Of a DNA stretch of 64,000 nt, positions 54,762 through 64,000 are shown one piece after another (the stretch's first letter is position 1; each line of letters opens with the position of its first letter). Made by a program: the position numbers and the translations under genes. Source of the DNA: Streptomyces camelliae (GTDB lineage: Bacteria > Actinomycetota > Actinomycetes > Streptomycetales > Streptomycetaceae); the NCBI RefSeq assembly GCF_027625935.1, contig NZ_CP115300.1, positions 2,666,001 through 2,730,000 of the forward strand, given 5' to 3'. The notes under the pieces are model-generated. The model saw nothing but the letters and a program-made list of their open reading frames with translations. It searched no databases and had not been told where the DNA came from.

Positions 54762-55562
54762 CTATGCCTTCTGGTTGTTACGGCGATTGGTGACGAGCAT
54801 CGAGAACAGCGTGATGAGAACGGCGACGAGGAACATGGCCGTACCGATCACATTGATCTGGACCGGAGTTCCGCGCTGCGCCGAACCCCACACGAACATC
54901 GGGAAGGTGACGGTCGAGCCGGCGTTGAAGTTCGTGATGATGAAGTCGTCGAAGGAGAGCGCGAACGAGAGCAGCGCGCCCGCGGCGATACCCGGTGCCG
55001 CGATCGGCAGGGTGACCCGCACGAAGGTCTGCACGGGGCCGGCGTACAGGTCCCGGGCGGCCTCCTCCAGGCGCGGGTCCATCGACATCACGCGCGCCTT
55101 GACCGCGGTGACGACGAAGCTGAGACAGAACATGATGTGGGCGATGAGGATCGTGTAGAAGCCGAGCTGGGCGCCCATGTTGAGGAACAGGGTGAGCAGC
55201 GAGGCGGCCATGACGACCTCGGGCATCGCCATCGGCAGGAAGATCAGCGAGTTGACGGCGCCGCGCGCGCGGAAGCGGTACCGGACCAGCGCGAACGCGA
55301 TCATCGTGCCGAGGATCGTGGCGCCGACCGTCGCCCAGACGGCGATCTGGAGGCTGAGGGACAGCGAGCCGCACATGTCGGCGACCCCGCACGGCTGCTT
55401 CCAGGCGTCCAGCGAGAACTGCTGCCAGGCGTAGTTGAAGCGCCCCTTCGGCTTGTTGAAGGAGAACACCGTGACGATGACGTTCGGCAGCAGGAGATAC
55501 GCGAGCGTCAGGATTCCCGCCATGACGACGAGATGACGCTTGAGCCAGTTGACGAAGGGCAT
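54762..55562 (-). CDS. potC: Polyamine ABC transporter permease (PotC type)
   Basis: 266 residues. Six helices; EAA loop in DPRLEEAARDLYAGPVQTF. Inner-membrane permease of spermidine/putrescine import. Its ATG directly follows the TAA of the other permease. Confidence 0.92.
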   Translation of the reverse strand: MPFVNWLKRHLVVMAGILTLAYLLLPNVIVTVFSFNKPKGRFNYAWQQFSLDAWKQPCGVADMCGSLSLSLQIAVWATVGATILGTMIAFALVRYRFRARGAVNSLIFLPMAMPEVVMAASLLTLFLNMGAQLGFYTILIAHIMFCLSFVVTAVKARVMSMDPRLEEAARDLYAGPVQTFVRVTLPIAAPGIAAGALLSFALSFDDFIITNFNAGSTVTFPMFVWGSAQRGTPVQINVIGTAMFLVAVLITLFSMLVTNRRNNQKA

Positions 55563-56497
55563 TTAGACCAGGTCCTCCGTCCCCGCCCGGCGGATGTAGA
55601 TCGTGACCATGGCCAGGATGGCGGCCATGAGGATGAAGGAGAGGGCAGCGGCGGTCGGGTAGTCCAGAATGCGCAGGAACTGCGTCTGGATCACGTTGCC
55701 GATCATGCGGGTGTCGGTCGAGCCGAGCAGTTCGGAGTTGACGTAGTCGCCGGCCGCCGGGATGAACGTCAGCAGCGTGCCGGAGACGACACCGGGCATC
55801 GACAGCGGGAAGGTCACCTTGCGGAAGGTGGTCCACGGCCTGGCGTACAGGTCGCCGGCCGCCTCGTGCAGCCGTCCGTCGATCCGCTCCAGCGAGGTGT
55901 ACAGCGGCAGGATCATGAACGGCAGGAAGTTGTACGTCAGTCCGCACACCACGGCCAGCGGGGTGGCGAGGACACGGTCGCCGGCCGTCCAGCCCAGCCA
56001 GTTGGTGAGGTCCAGGACGTGCAGCGAGTTCAGGGTGTGCACGACGGGGCCGTTGTCGGCGAGGATCGTCTTCCAGGCCAGGGTGCGGATCAGGAAGCTG
56101 GTGAAGAACGGCGCGATCACCAGGATCATGATCAGGTTCCGCCAGCGGCCCGCGCGGAAGGCGATCAGATACGCCAGCGGGTAGCCGAGCAGCAGGCACA
56201 GCACGGTGGCGGCGGCCGCGTAGAAGACGGACCGCAGGAACTGCGGCCAGTACTCGCTCAGCGCGTCCCAGTAGGTCGCGAAGTGCCAGGTGACCTTGTA
56301 GCCCTCCTCCAGCGAGCCCGTCTGCACGGACGTGGAGGCCTGGTAGATCATCGGCAGCGCGAAGAAGACGATCAGCCAGAGCAGGCCGGGCAGCAGCAGC
56401 CAGTACGGCGTCCAACGGCCGCGCTTGCGTGGGGGCTTGGTCTCCGGTGCGGTGGGCGCGAGAGGCGGTGGCGCCTCGGCTTCGGTGAGGGTCGACA

Positions 56498-56498
<1 letters not shown>
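55563..56498 (-). CDS. potB: Polyamine ABC transporter permease (PotB type)
   Basis: 311 residues with a Pro-rich cytoplasmic N-terminus (about 30 residues) before PYWLLLPGLLWLIVFFALPM. Six helices; EAA loop IDGRLHEAAGDLYARPWTTF. Its ATG overlaps the potA stop by one base (TGATG). Confidence 0.92.
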
Positions 56499-57654
<1,156 letters not shown>

Positions 57655-57658
<4 letters not shown>

Positions 57659-58902
57659 GCCCCTGTGAGCTTCGAGAACTTCTGCTGGTAGGCCGTCTCT
57701 TCCGCTTGCGTCAGCGCGCGGAAGGCATGGCCCTTGGCCTGCATGGCCTTGTCGGGAATGATCAGCGGGTTCTTCGCCGCCGACGCGTCGATCTTCGCAA
57801 GATAGGGCTGCACTCCGGCGACGGGGCTCACGTAGTTGATGTAGGCGGCCAGCTCGGCGGCGGGCGCGGGCTCGTAGTAGTAGTCGATGAGCCGCTCGGC
57901 GTTGGTCTTGTGGCGCGCCTTGTTGGGGATGAGCAGGTTGTCCGTCGACGTCATGTAGCCGGCGTCCGGGATGATGTAGCCGACGTCCGGGCTGTCCGCC
58001 TGGAGCTGGACGATGTCACCGCCCCAGGCGAGACAGGCGGCGAAGTCGCCCTTGGTGAGGTCGGACGTGTAGTCGTTGCCGGTGAAGCGGCGGATCTGGC
58101 CCTTGTCGACGGCCTTCTGAAGGCGGGCGATCACCGCGTCGAAGTCGTCGCCGGTGAACTTCGCCGGGTCCTTGCCCATGTCGAGCATGGTCATGCCGAT
58201 GCTGTCGCGCATCTCGGTCAGGAAACCGACCCGGCCCTTGAGCTTGGGGTTGTCGAGCAGGTCGGAGACGGACTTCACCTCGATGCCGTCGAGCGCCTTC
58301 TTGTTGTAGGCGATGACGGTCGAGATGCCCTGCCAGGGGTACGAGTAGGCGCGGCCCGGGTCCCAGTCGGGGGCGCGGAACTGGTCCGACAGGTTGGCGA
58401 AGGCGTGCGGCAGGTTGGACGGGTCCAGCTTCTGGACGTATCCGAGCCGGATCATGCGGGCGGCCAGCCAGTCGGTGAGCACCACGAGGTCGCGGCCGGT
58501 GTCCTGGCCGGCAGCGAGCTGCGGCTGGATCTTGCCGAAGAACTCGTCGTTGTCGTTGATGTCCTCGGTGTACGTGACCTGGATGCCGGTGCGTTTGGCG
58601 AACGCGTCCAGCGTGGGATGGCGTTTGCCCTTGTCGTCCACGTCGATGTACTCGGGCCAGTTGGAGAAGTTGACGATCTTCTCCTTGGCCGAGTGGTCGT
58701 CGGCGGACACACCGCCCTGCGTCTTGGTCGCCGCGGGGATCCCGCAGGCGCTCAGCGCCCCGAGTCCGCCGACCGTGAGCGCGCCGCCGGCCGAGGCGCG
58801 CAGCAGCGAACGGCGGGTCAACGCGGCCCGGCCGGTTCGCAGACTGCGCCGTACGGCGGCGACTTCGACCGGTGTCAGGCGGTCGGGCTCGTACTGCTCC
58901 AT
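57655..58902 (-). CDS. potD: Polyamine-binding protein (PotD type)
   Basis: 415 residues. N-terminus has a twin-arginine-like RRSLLRASAGG and a possible lipobox LSACGIP, so it is exported and probably lipid-anchored. Mature PotD fold: VNFSNWPEYIDVDDKGKRHP, GRVGFLTEMRDSIGMTM, AACLAWGGDIVQLQADSP. It binds putrescine or spermidine for import. It lies 49 bases after the aldehyde dehydrogenase, in the same operon. Confidence 0.92.
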
Positions 58903-58951
58903 GCGCGTGGTGCCCTTTCGGGAGGGGTGGGCCTGGTCGGGGCCCGGTCGG

Positions 58952-60487
58952 CTAACGGTCCCCGAAGACGGTGCGGTGCCAGTCCTTCGCGGCCACCGCG
59001 GTGTTGTCGAACATTACGTGCTTGACCTGCGTGTACTCCTCGAAGGAGTAGGCAGACATGTCCTTGCCGAAGCCGGACGCCTTGTATCCGCCGTGGGGCA
59101 TCTCGCTGATGATCGGGATGTGGTCGTTGATCCACACACAGCCCGCCTTGATCTCGCGGGTGGCGCGGTTCGCGCGGTAGACGTTGCCGGTCCAGGCGGA
59201 GGCGGCGAGGCCGTACGGGGTGTCGTTGGCCAGCCGGAGCCCCTCGTCGTCGGTGTCGAAGGGCAGGACGACCAGGACCGGCCCGAAGATCTCGGACTGG
59301 ACGATCTCGCTGTCCTGGGCCGCGTCGGCGATCAGCGTCGGCCGGTAGTAGGCGCCGTTCTCCAAGTCCCCCTTCGGCGCCTCGCCGCCGGTCACCACGC
59401 GCGCGTAGGCTCGCGCGCGGTCCACGAAGGCGGCGACCCGGTCCCGCTGGGCGTGCGAGACGAGCGGCCCGAGGTCGGTGCCGGGGGCGAACGGGTCACC
59501 GAGCCGCACGGTCTCCATCAGTGCGGCGGTCCGCGCCACGAAGGCCTCGTACAGCGGGCGCTGCACGTACGCGCGCGTGGCGGCCGTGCAGTCCTGGCCG
59601 GTGTTGATGAGCGACCCGGCGACGGCGCCGTGGACGGCGGCCTCCAGATCGGCGTCGTCGAAGACCACGAAAGGTGCTTTGCCGCCCAGCTCCAGATGCA
59701 GGCGCTTGACGGTGCCGGTGGCGATCTCGGCGACGCGCTTGCCGACGGCGGTGGACCCGGTGAAGGAGGTCATGGCGACGTCGGGATGCCCGATGAGATG
59801 CTCCCCCGCTTCCTTCCCGGTCCCGGTGACGACGTTGATCACACCGTCCGGTATGCCCGCGTCCGTGGCGGCCTGGGCGAACAGCAGCGAGGTGAGCGGG
59901 GTCAGCTCGGCGGGCTTCAGCACGATGGTGTTGCCCGCGGCGATCGCCGGGAGGATCTTCCAGGCGGCCATCTGGAGGGGGTAGTTCCAGGGCGCGATGG
60001 AGCCCACGACGCCGATGGGTTCCCGGCGGACGTACGAGGTGTGGTCACCGGAGTACTCGGCGGCCGCCTGCCCCTGGAGGTGCCGGGCGGCGCCCGCGAA
60101 GAAGGCGGTGTTGTCGACGGTCCCCGGCACGTCGAACTCGCGCGTGAGCTTCAGCGGCTTGCCGCACTGGAGGGACTCGGCGCGGGCGAACTCCTCCGCC
60201 CGGTCGGCGAGCACGGCGGCGAAGCGGTGCAGGGCGTCGGAGCGCTCGCCCGGGGTGGCCGAGGACCAGCCCGGGAACGCCTCGCGCGCGGCGGCCACGG
60301 CCGCGTCGACGTCGTCGGCGCCGGCCAGCTCATAGGTGTACACCTCCGCGCCCGTCGCGGGGTCGACCACGGCGTGGCTACGGCCCGAGGTGCCCTTGGC
60401 CGGCCGGCCGGCGATGAACTGCGCGCCCTCGGCGAACCGGTCCTGTGCGGGAAATCGTTCCGGGGTGGCGGTACCCGGGTTGTGCAT
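58952..60487 (-). CDS. Gamma-aminobutyraldehyde-type dehydrogenase (PuuC/PatD-like)
   Basis: 511 residues from ATG 60487 with GGAGGAG upstream. Catalytic Cys in NTGQDCTAATRAYVQ, Glu in HLELGGKAPFVVFDDADL, cofactor loop SFTGSTAVGKRVAEI, and GVVGSIAPWNYPLQMAAWK. This subgroup oxidises 4-aminobutyraldehyde (or the gamma-glutamyl form) to GABA. First gene of the six-gene polyamine operon; the upstream gap carries an inverted repeat that may be an operator. Confidence 0.9.
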   Translation of the reverse strand: MHNPGTATPERFPAQDRFAEGAQFIAGRPAKGTSGRSHAVVDPATGAEVYTYELAGADDVDAAVAAAREAFPGWSSATPGERSDALHRFAAVLADRAEEFARAESLQCGKPLKLTREFDVPGTVDNTAFFAGAARHLQGQAAAEYSGDHTSYVRREPIGVVGSIAPWNYPLQMAAWKILPAIAAGNTIVLKPAELTPLTSLLFAQAATDAGIPDGVINVVTGTGKEAGEHLIGHPDVAMTSFTGSTAVGKRVAEIATGTVKRLHLELGGKAPFVVFDDADLEAAVHGAVAGSLINTGQDCTAATRAYVQRPLYEAFVARTAALMETVRLGDPFAPGTDLGPLVSHAQRDRVAAFVDRARAYARVVTGGEAPKGDLENGAYYRPTLIADAAQDSEIVQSEIFGPVLVVLPFDTDDEGLRLANDTPYGLAASAWTGNVYRANRATREIKAGCVWINDHIPIISEMPHGGYKASGFGKDMSAYSFEEYTQVKHVMFDNTAVAAKDWHRTVFGDR

Positions 60488-60696
60488 GTCGCTCTCCTCC
60501 GCCGTCGGGCCCCGTCCCGGGGGTGGGTGGCGTAGCTCCAGCTCGATTTGAGTGCCGATCCTGACAGAGCAGTAGGACTCCAACAAGTGATTCCGTTGTT
60601 GCCTTTTGGTTACGCGACGGAATCTGTCGACCAGGTGTCGAGTCGGGGCCAAAAAGGGCGGACGGAGTGTCAGTGGTGCGTGCCAGACTCGCGTGC
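60488..60696. promoter_or_regulatory. Divergent promoter region with an inverted repeat
   Basis: GATTCCGT at 60589-60596 and ACGGAATC at 60617-60624 form an 8-bp inverted repeat, 20 bases apart, about 100 bases before the operon start. Candidate operator for the polyamine operon. The repeat sits in a stretch less GC-rich than its surroundings. Confidence 0.5.
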
Positions 60697-61260
60697 ATGG
60701 GGAAGATCGACGGGGTGGAATCCCTGATCAGCGAGGTCCGGGCCGGAGCCCGGGTGAAGTACCTGCACTTCTGGGGGCATCGGCCGACGAAGGACGGCAG
60801 CATCGGCCCGAGCTGTCTGAGCCAGTGGTGGCCGTCGCCGTTCGTGGTGGACGGGGTGGAGTACGCGACGGCCGAGCACTGGATGATGGCCGGCAAGGCG
60901 AGGCTCTTCGAGGACGCGGAGGCGGAGCGCAAGGTGCTGGCCGCCGGGCATCCCTCCCAGGCGAAGAAGGCCGGGCGACTGGTCCGGGGCTTCGACGAGG
61001 CGATATGGGAGCGGGAGCGGTTCCGGATCGTGGTCGAGGGCAGCGTGCACAAGTTCGCGGCCGACGCCGCGCTCCGGGAGTTTCTGCTGGGCACGGGTGA
61101 CCGGGTGCTGGTGGAGGCGAGTCCGGTGGACCGGGTGTGGGGGATCGGGCTTGCGGTGAGCGACGAGGCCGCGTTCGACCCTGCGCGCTGGCGGGGGCCG
61201 AATCTGCTGGGGTTCGCGCTGATGGAGGCGCGGGAGAGGCTGGCCGGCTCGGGGGCCTGA
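60697..61260 (+). CDS. NADAR-family protein (YbiA-like)
   Basis: About 187 residues from ATG 60697 (MGKIDGVESLISEVRAG); a GTG at 60667 is possible. Motifs VKYLHFWGH, YATAEHWMMAGKARLF and the C-terminal NLLGFALMEARERL are typical of NADAR proteins, N-glycosidases that act on ADP-ribose-related or riboflavin-intermediate substrates. Divergent from the polyamine operon. Cellular role not certain. Confidence 0.9.
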   Translation: MGKIDGVESLISEVRAGARVKYLHFWGHRPTKDGSIGPSCLSQWWPSPFVVDGVEYATAEHWMMAGKARLFEDAEAERKVLAAGHPSQAKKAGRLVRGFDEAIWERERFRIVVEGSVHKFAADAALREFLLGTGDRVLVEASPVDRVWGIGLAVSDEAAFDPARWRGPNLLGFALMEARERLAGSGA

Positions 61261-61319
61261 GAGGGGTTCCGCTTGGGGGACCGGGCCGGAGGGGCTGCCT
61301 CGGACGCGGCCCGGATCCC

Positions 61320-62075
61320 TCACTTCATGAGCGCGATGACGAACGCCCAGAAGCCCAGCACCAGCACGATGCCCGCCGCCCCGCAGATCAGTCCCGCCAA
61401 CGCCATCCCGGGGTTCGTCGCCTCTCCCCGCTTCGCCTTCCCGCGCCCCACCGCGCCGAAGATGACCGCCAGGATGCCCAGTACCAGGGCGATGGGCCAC
61501 AGCAGGAAGCCGACCGTGGCCAGGATGCCGCAGACCAGGGCGGCCGTGCCCATGCCGTTGCTCGGGAGCGGCTGCATGCCGGGCCAGCCGTAGGCGCTCG
61601 CGGCCGGGTAGGCGCCGGGGTGGCCGTGGGCCGACGGCGTGCCCGGGTAGCCGTACGGCACCTGACCGGGGCCGTCGGGGGCGATGGGCGGCGGGGGGAC
61701 CGGCTCGGCCGCCGGGTGCTGTGCCATGGGCGGTGCGAACGGGTTCGCCGGGGCGGGCGGTGCGGCCGTCGGCGGGGCGAACGGGTCCGCCGGCGGGGCG
61801 AAGGAGTTCGTCGGCGGGGCGAAGGGGTTCGCCGGGGTCGCGGGGGCGGCGATCGGCGGGGCCCAGGCCGCGGGTACGGCGTCCGTGGGCAGCGACGTCA
61901 GCGTCTGCTGGTCATGGACGGAGCCGGGGCCGGGGACCGTCGGGGTCGGAGGCGAGTCCCGCGGAGTCGCCGGTGCCGTGTCCGTCGTCTTGCCCAGGGA
62001 CACCCAGGGCGACATGGGTCCCGTGCCGGCGGGCTGCTGCTCCGGTGGTATGGACTGCGGCACCTCGTCGGACAT
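61320..62075 (-). CDS. DUF4190 membrane protein with Pro-rich N-terminus
   Basis: 251 residues. The first 170 residues are Pro/Ala-rich with repeats like PANPFAPP; the last 80 hold two transmembrane helices separated by a basic loop (AALVCGILATVGFLLWPIAL ... GRGKAKRGEATNPGMALAGL), the DUF4190 domain. Common in actinobacteria, function unknown. Followed by no clear terminator. Confidence 0.88.
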   Translation of the reverse strand: MSDEVPQSIPPEQQPAGTGPMSPWVSLGKTTDTAPATPRDSPPTPTVPGPGSVHDQQTLTSLPTDAVPAAWAPPIAAPATPANPFAPPTNSFAPPADPFAPPTAAPPAPANPFAPPMAQHPAAEPVPPPPIAPDGPGQVPYGYPGTPSAHGHPGAYPAASAYGWPGMQPLPSNGMGTAALVCGILATVGFLLWPIALVLGILAVIFGAVGRGKAKRGEATNPGMALAGLICGAAGIVLVLGFWAFVIALMK

Positions 62076-62260
62076 CGTGACGGTGACCCCCCTCTGCTTG
62101 ATGTGCCCATGCTACGGGCAGGTCCGGACCGCGCCGACGGGGGCCTACGATGATCCCGCGCAACCGATCAGCCGATCACCGCGCCCGCACCACGGACCCG
62201 GTCCACCGACCCTGCTCCACCGGCCTGGTCCCACGGGCGCCCGCTTCCGGGGAGGACCCC

Positions 62261-63331
62261 TTGACCGACCACAGCTCCGCAACCGCCACCGGCACGGCCG
62301 ACCGCGATCTGCGGGACTTCATCACCGGCCTCCCCAAGGCCGAGCTCCACGTCCACCACGTCGGCTCCGCCTCCCCCCGCATCGTCTCGGAACTGGCCGC
62401 CCGGCACGCCGACTCCAAGGTCCCCACCGACCCCGAGGCGCTGGCCGACTACTTCACCTTCACCGACTTCGCGCACTTCATCGACGTGTACCTGTCGGTG
62501 GTCGACCTGATCCGCACCCCGGAGGACGTCCGGCTGCTGACCTACGAGGTGGCCCGCGACCTGGCCCGGCAGCAGGTGCGGTACGCCGAGCTGACCATCA
62601 CGCCGTTCTCCTCCACCCGGCGCGGCATCGACGAGCTGGCCTTCATGGCGGCCATCGAGGACGCCCGCAAGGCGGCCGAGGCCGAGTTCGGGACCGTACT
62701 GCGCTGGTGCTTCGACATTCCCGGCGAGGCCGGGCTGGAGTCCGCCGAGGAGACCGCCCGGCTGGCCACCGACGACCGGATCCGCCCGGAGGGCCTGGTG
62801 TCGTTCGGGCTCGGCGGGCCCGAGATCGGCGTACCCCGGCCGCAGTTCAAGCCGTACTTCGACCGGGCCATCGCGGCGGGTCTGCACTCCGTGCCGCACG
62901 CCGGTGAGACGACCGGCCCGGAGACGGTGTGGGACGCGCTGACCGAGCTGCGCGCCGAGCGGATCGGGCACGGCACCAGCTCCGCGCAGGACCCGGCGCT
63001 GCTCGCCCACCTCGCCGAGCACCGCATCCCGCTGGAGGTCTGCCCGACCTCCAACATCGCCACCCGCGCGGTGCGCACCCTCGACGAGCACCCGATCAAG
63101 GAGTTCGCCAAGGCCGGGGTGCTGGTCACGATCAACTCCGACGACCCGCCGATGTTCGGCACCGACCTCAACACCGAGTACGCGGTGGCGGCCCGGCTGC
63201 TGGGCCTGGACGAGCGCGGCCTCGCCGATCTCGCCAAGAACGCCGTCGAGGCGTCCTTCCTGGACCCGGCGGGCAAGGCGCGGATCGCCGCGGAGATCGA
63301 CACGTACACCGCCGCCTGGCTCGCCCGCTGA
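62261..63331 (+). CDS. Adenosine-deaminase family; probable 6-aminodeoxyfutalosine deaminase
   Basis: 356 residues from a TTG at 62261 with GGAGG 7 bases upstream (LTDHSSATATGTADRDLRDF). Zinc amidohydrolase: KAELHVHHVGSASPR (HxH), HAGETTGPETVW, ERIGHGTSSAQDP, PLEVCPTSNIATRAV and INSDDPPMFGTDL. True adenosine deaminases have HLHLDG in the first motif; HVHHVGS is typical of the branch that deaminates 6-aminodeoxyfutalosine in the futalosine pathway of menaquinone synthesis, known in Streptomyces. I prefer that call, but plain adenosine deaminase cannot be excluded from sequence alone. Confidence 0.85.
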   Translation: MTDHSSATATGTADRDLRDFITGLPKAELHVHHVGSASPRIVSELAARHADSKVPTDPEALADYFTFTDFAHFIDVYLSVVDLIRTPEDVRLLTYEVARDLARQQVRYAELTITPFSSTRRGIDELAFMAAIEDARKAAEAEFGTVLRWCFDIPGEAGLESAEETARLATDDRIRPEGLVSFGLGGPEIGVPRPQFKPYFDRAIAAGLHSVPHAGETTGPETVWDALTELRAERIGHGTSSAQDPALLAHLAEHRIPLEVCPTSNIATRAVRTLDEHPIKEFAKAGVLVTINSDDPPMFGTDLNTEYAVAARLLGLDERGLADLAKNAVEASFLDPAGKARIAAEIDTYTAAWLAR

Positions 63332-63368
63332 CCCCTGAGGCTTGACCGGCCCCGCCACAATGGGGGCC

Positions 63369-64000
63369 ATGCAGACCGTGACCGCCGTGGCCCATCGCGG
63401 CGACCCCTACCGCTTCCGCGAGAACACCACCGACTCGCTGCGTTCCGCGCTCGACCAGGGCGCGGACGCGGTCGAGATCGACGTACGGCTCACCCGTGAC
63501 GGCGTCCCCGTGCTGCTGCACGACGGGACGCTCAAGCGGCTGTGGGAGGTGGACCGGCCGCTGGCCGCCCTGTCCGCCGAGGAGCTGCGCGGGCTCACGG
63601 CGGGCGGGGTGCCGACGCTCGCCGAGGCGCTGGCCGCGACCGGCGACAGCCGGGTGATGGTGGACCTGTGCGGGCGGGTCGAGCGGCGGATGGTGGACCG
63701 GGTCATGGACGTGGTCCGGCAGAGCGGTGCCCGGGAGCGCGTCTACTACTGCGCGGGCGCCGAGGCCATGCTCGCCGTGCGGGCCGCCGACCCGGCCGCC
63801 GAGATCGCCCTGACCTGGACGACCCTCGCCCCGCCCCGGCCCGCGCTGCTGGCCGCGGTCCGGCCGCGCTGGCTCAACTACCGCTTCTCCCTGGTCAGCC
63901 GGGACCTCGCGGCCCGCGTCCACCACGACGGCTGCCTCGTCTCCGTCTGGACCCCGGACACCCGCCGCTCGCTGCGCCGCCTACTGGACCTGGGCGTCGA
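63369..64000 (+). CDS. Glycerophosphodiester phosphodiesterase (5' part only)
   Basis: Begins ATG 63369 (MQTVTAVAHRGDPYRFRENT) and is open to the window end, so 210 residues are visible. The GDPD fold is shown by AHRGDPYRFRENTTDSL (HR...E motif), GADAVEIDVRLTRDGVPVLLHDG and WTPDTRRSL. It would hydrolyse glycerophosphodiesters to glycerol-3-phosphate. It is 37 bases after the deaminase gene on the same strand. Confidence 0.9.
   Translation, partial: MQTVTAVAHRGDPYRFRENTTDSLRSALDQGADAVEIDVRLTRDGVPVLLHDGTLKRLWEVDRPLAALSAEELRGLTAGGVPTLAEALAATGDSRVMVDLCGRVERRMVDRVMDVVRQSGARERVYYCAGAEAMLAVRAADPAAEIALTWTTLAPPRPALLAAVRPRWLNYRFSLVSRDLAARVHHDGCLVSVWTPDTRRSLRRLLDLGV

Overview
The window is Streptomyces chromosome. 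Evidence: very high G+C throughout, third-position G/C bias, frequent GTG starts and ATGA overlaps, bald (actinobacterial) families, and a gene order (truB-rbfA-DUF503-infB-ylxR-nusA-rimP ... proS ... ispG-rseP-dxr) like that of the Streptomyces chromosome core. Most genes lie on the minus strand. No tRNA, rRNA or CRISPR array was seen.

Layout. 1-2743: an NTPase protein with a trypsin-like domain whose catalytic serine position is Ala. 2997-10040: the nusA/infB translation-transcription operon, with a very strong hairpin directly after infB. 10373-12336: lipoprotein, DUF4439 protein and a kinase-fold protein that has lost its catalytic residues. 12398-14104 proS; 14215-15614 two GNAT proteins. 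15742-16857: a lower-GC patch with an S1-like small protein, an Imm50-type immunity gene, the tail of a probable polymorphic toxin, and a decapitated histidine-kinase-like ATPase. 16903-21904: the MEP-pathway genes ispG and dxr around an RseP-type protease; between ispG and rseP sits a decayed serine-recombinase element, flanked by two copies of the last eight codons of rseP. 22143-24585: secreted protein and acyl-CoA dehydrogenase.

24780-41819 is the most striking part: a xyloglucan utilisation locus. It holds a LacI regulator, GH31 (alpha-xylosidase type), secreted GH12 endoglucanase/xyloglucanase, GH95 (alpha-L-fucosidase type), GH42 beta-galactosidase, a sugar ABC importer without its own ATPase, GH3 beta-glucosidase type, and a remnant of a GH74 xyloglucanase translationally coupled to GH42. 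Four copies of a GAAGCGCTTC-centred palindrome lie upstream of lacI, of the transporter and of GH3, which ties them into one regulon. The inferred flow is: GH12 (and once GH74) cut xyloglucan outside; the lipoprotein and permeases import oligosaccharides; GH95, GH42, GH31 and GH3 strip fucose, galactose, xylose and glucose inside. A secreted chorismate mutase gene sits inside the locus without obvious link.

41879-52724: secreted S53 protease, aldehyde dehydrogenase plus PucR regulator, a VirD4/TraG-like membrane ATPase with a 27-bp tandem repeat, gabT, PAP2 phosphatase and a small conserved protein. 52846-60487: a His/Trp-rich secreted peptide and a six-gene polyamine operon (aldehyde dehydrogenase, PotD/A/B/C-type importer, PuuB-like oxidase), which with gabT and the 43451-44896 dehydrogenase makes a route putrescine -> GABA -> succinate. 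60697-64000: NADAR protein, DUF4190 membrane protein, an adenosine-deaminase-family enzyme that is probably the 6-aminodeoxyfutalosine deaminase of menaquinone synthesis, and the start of a glycerophosphodiesterase running off the end.
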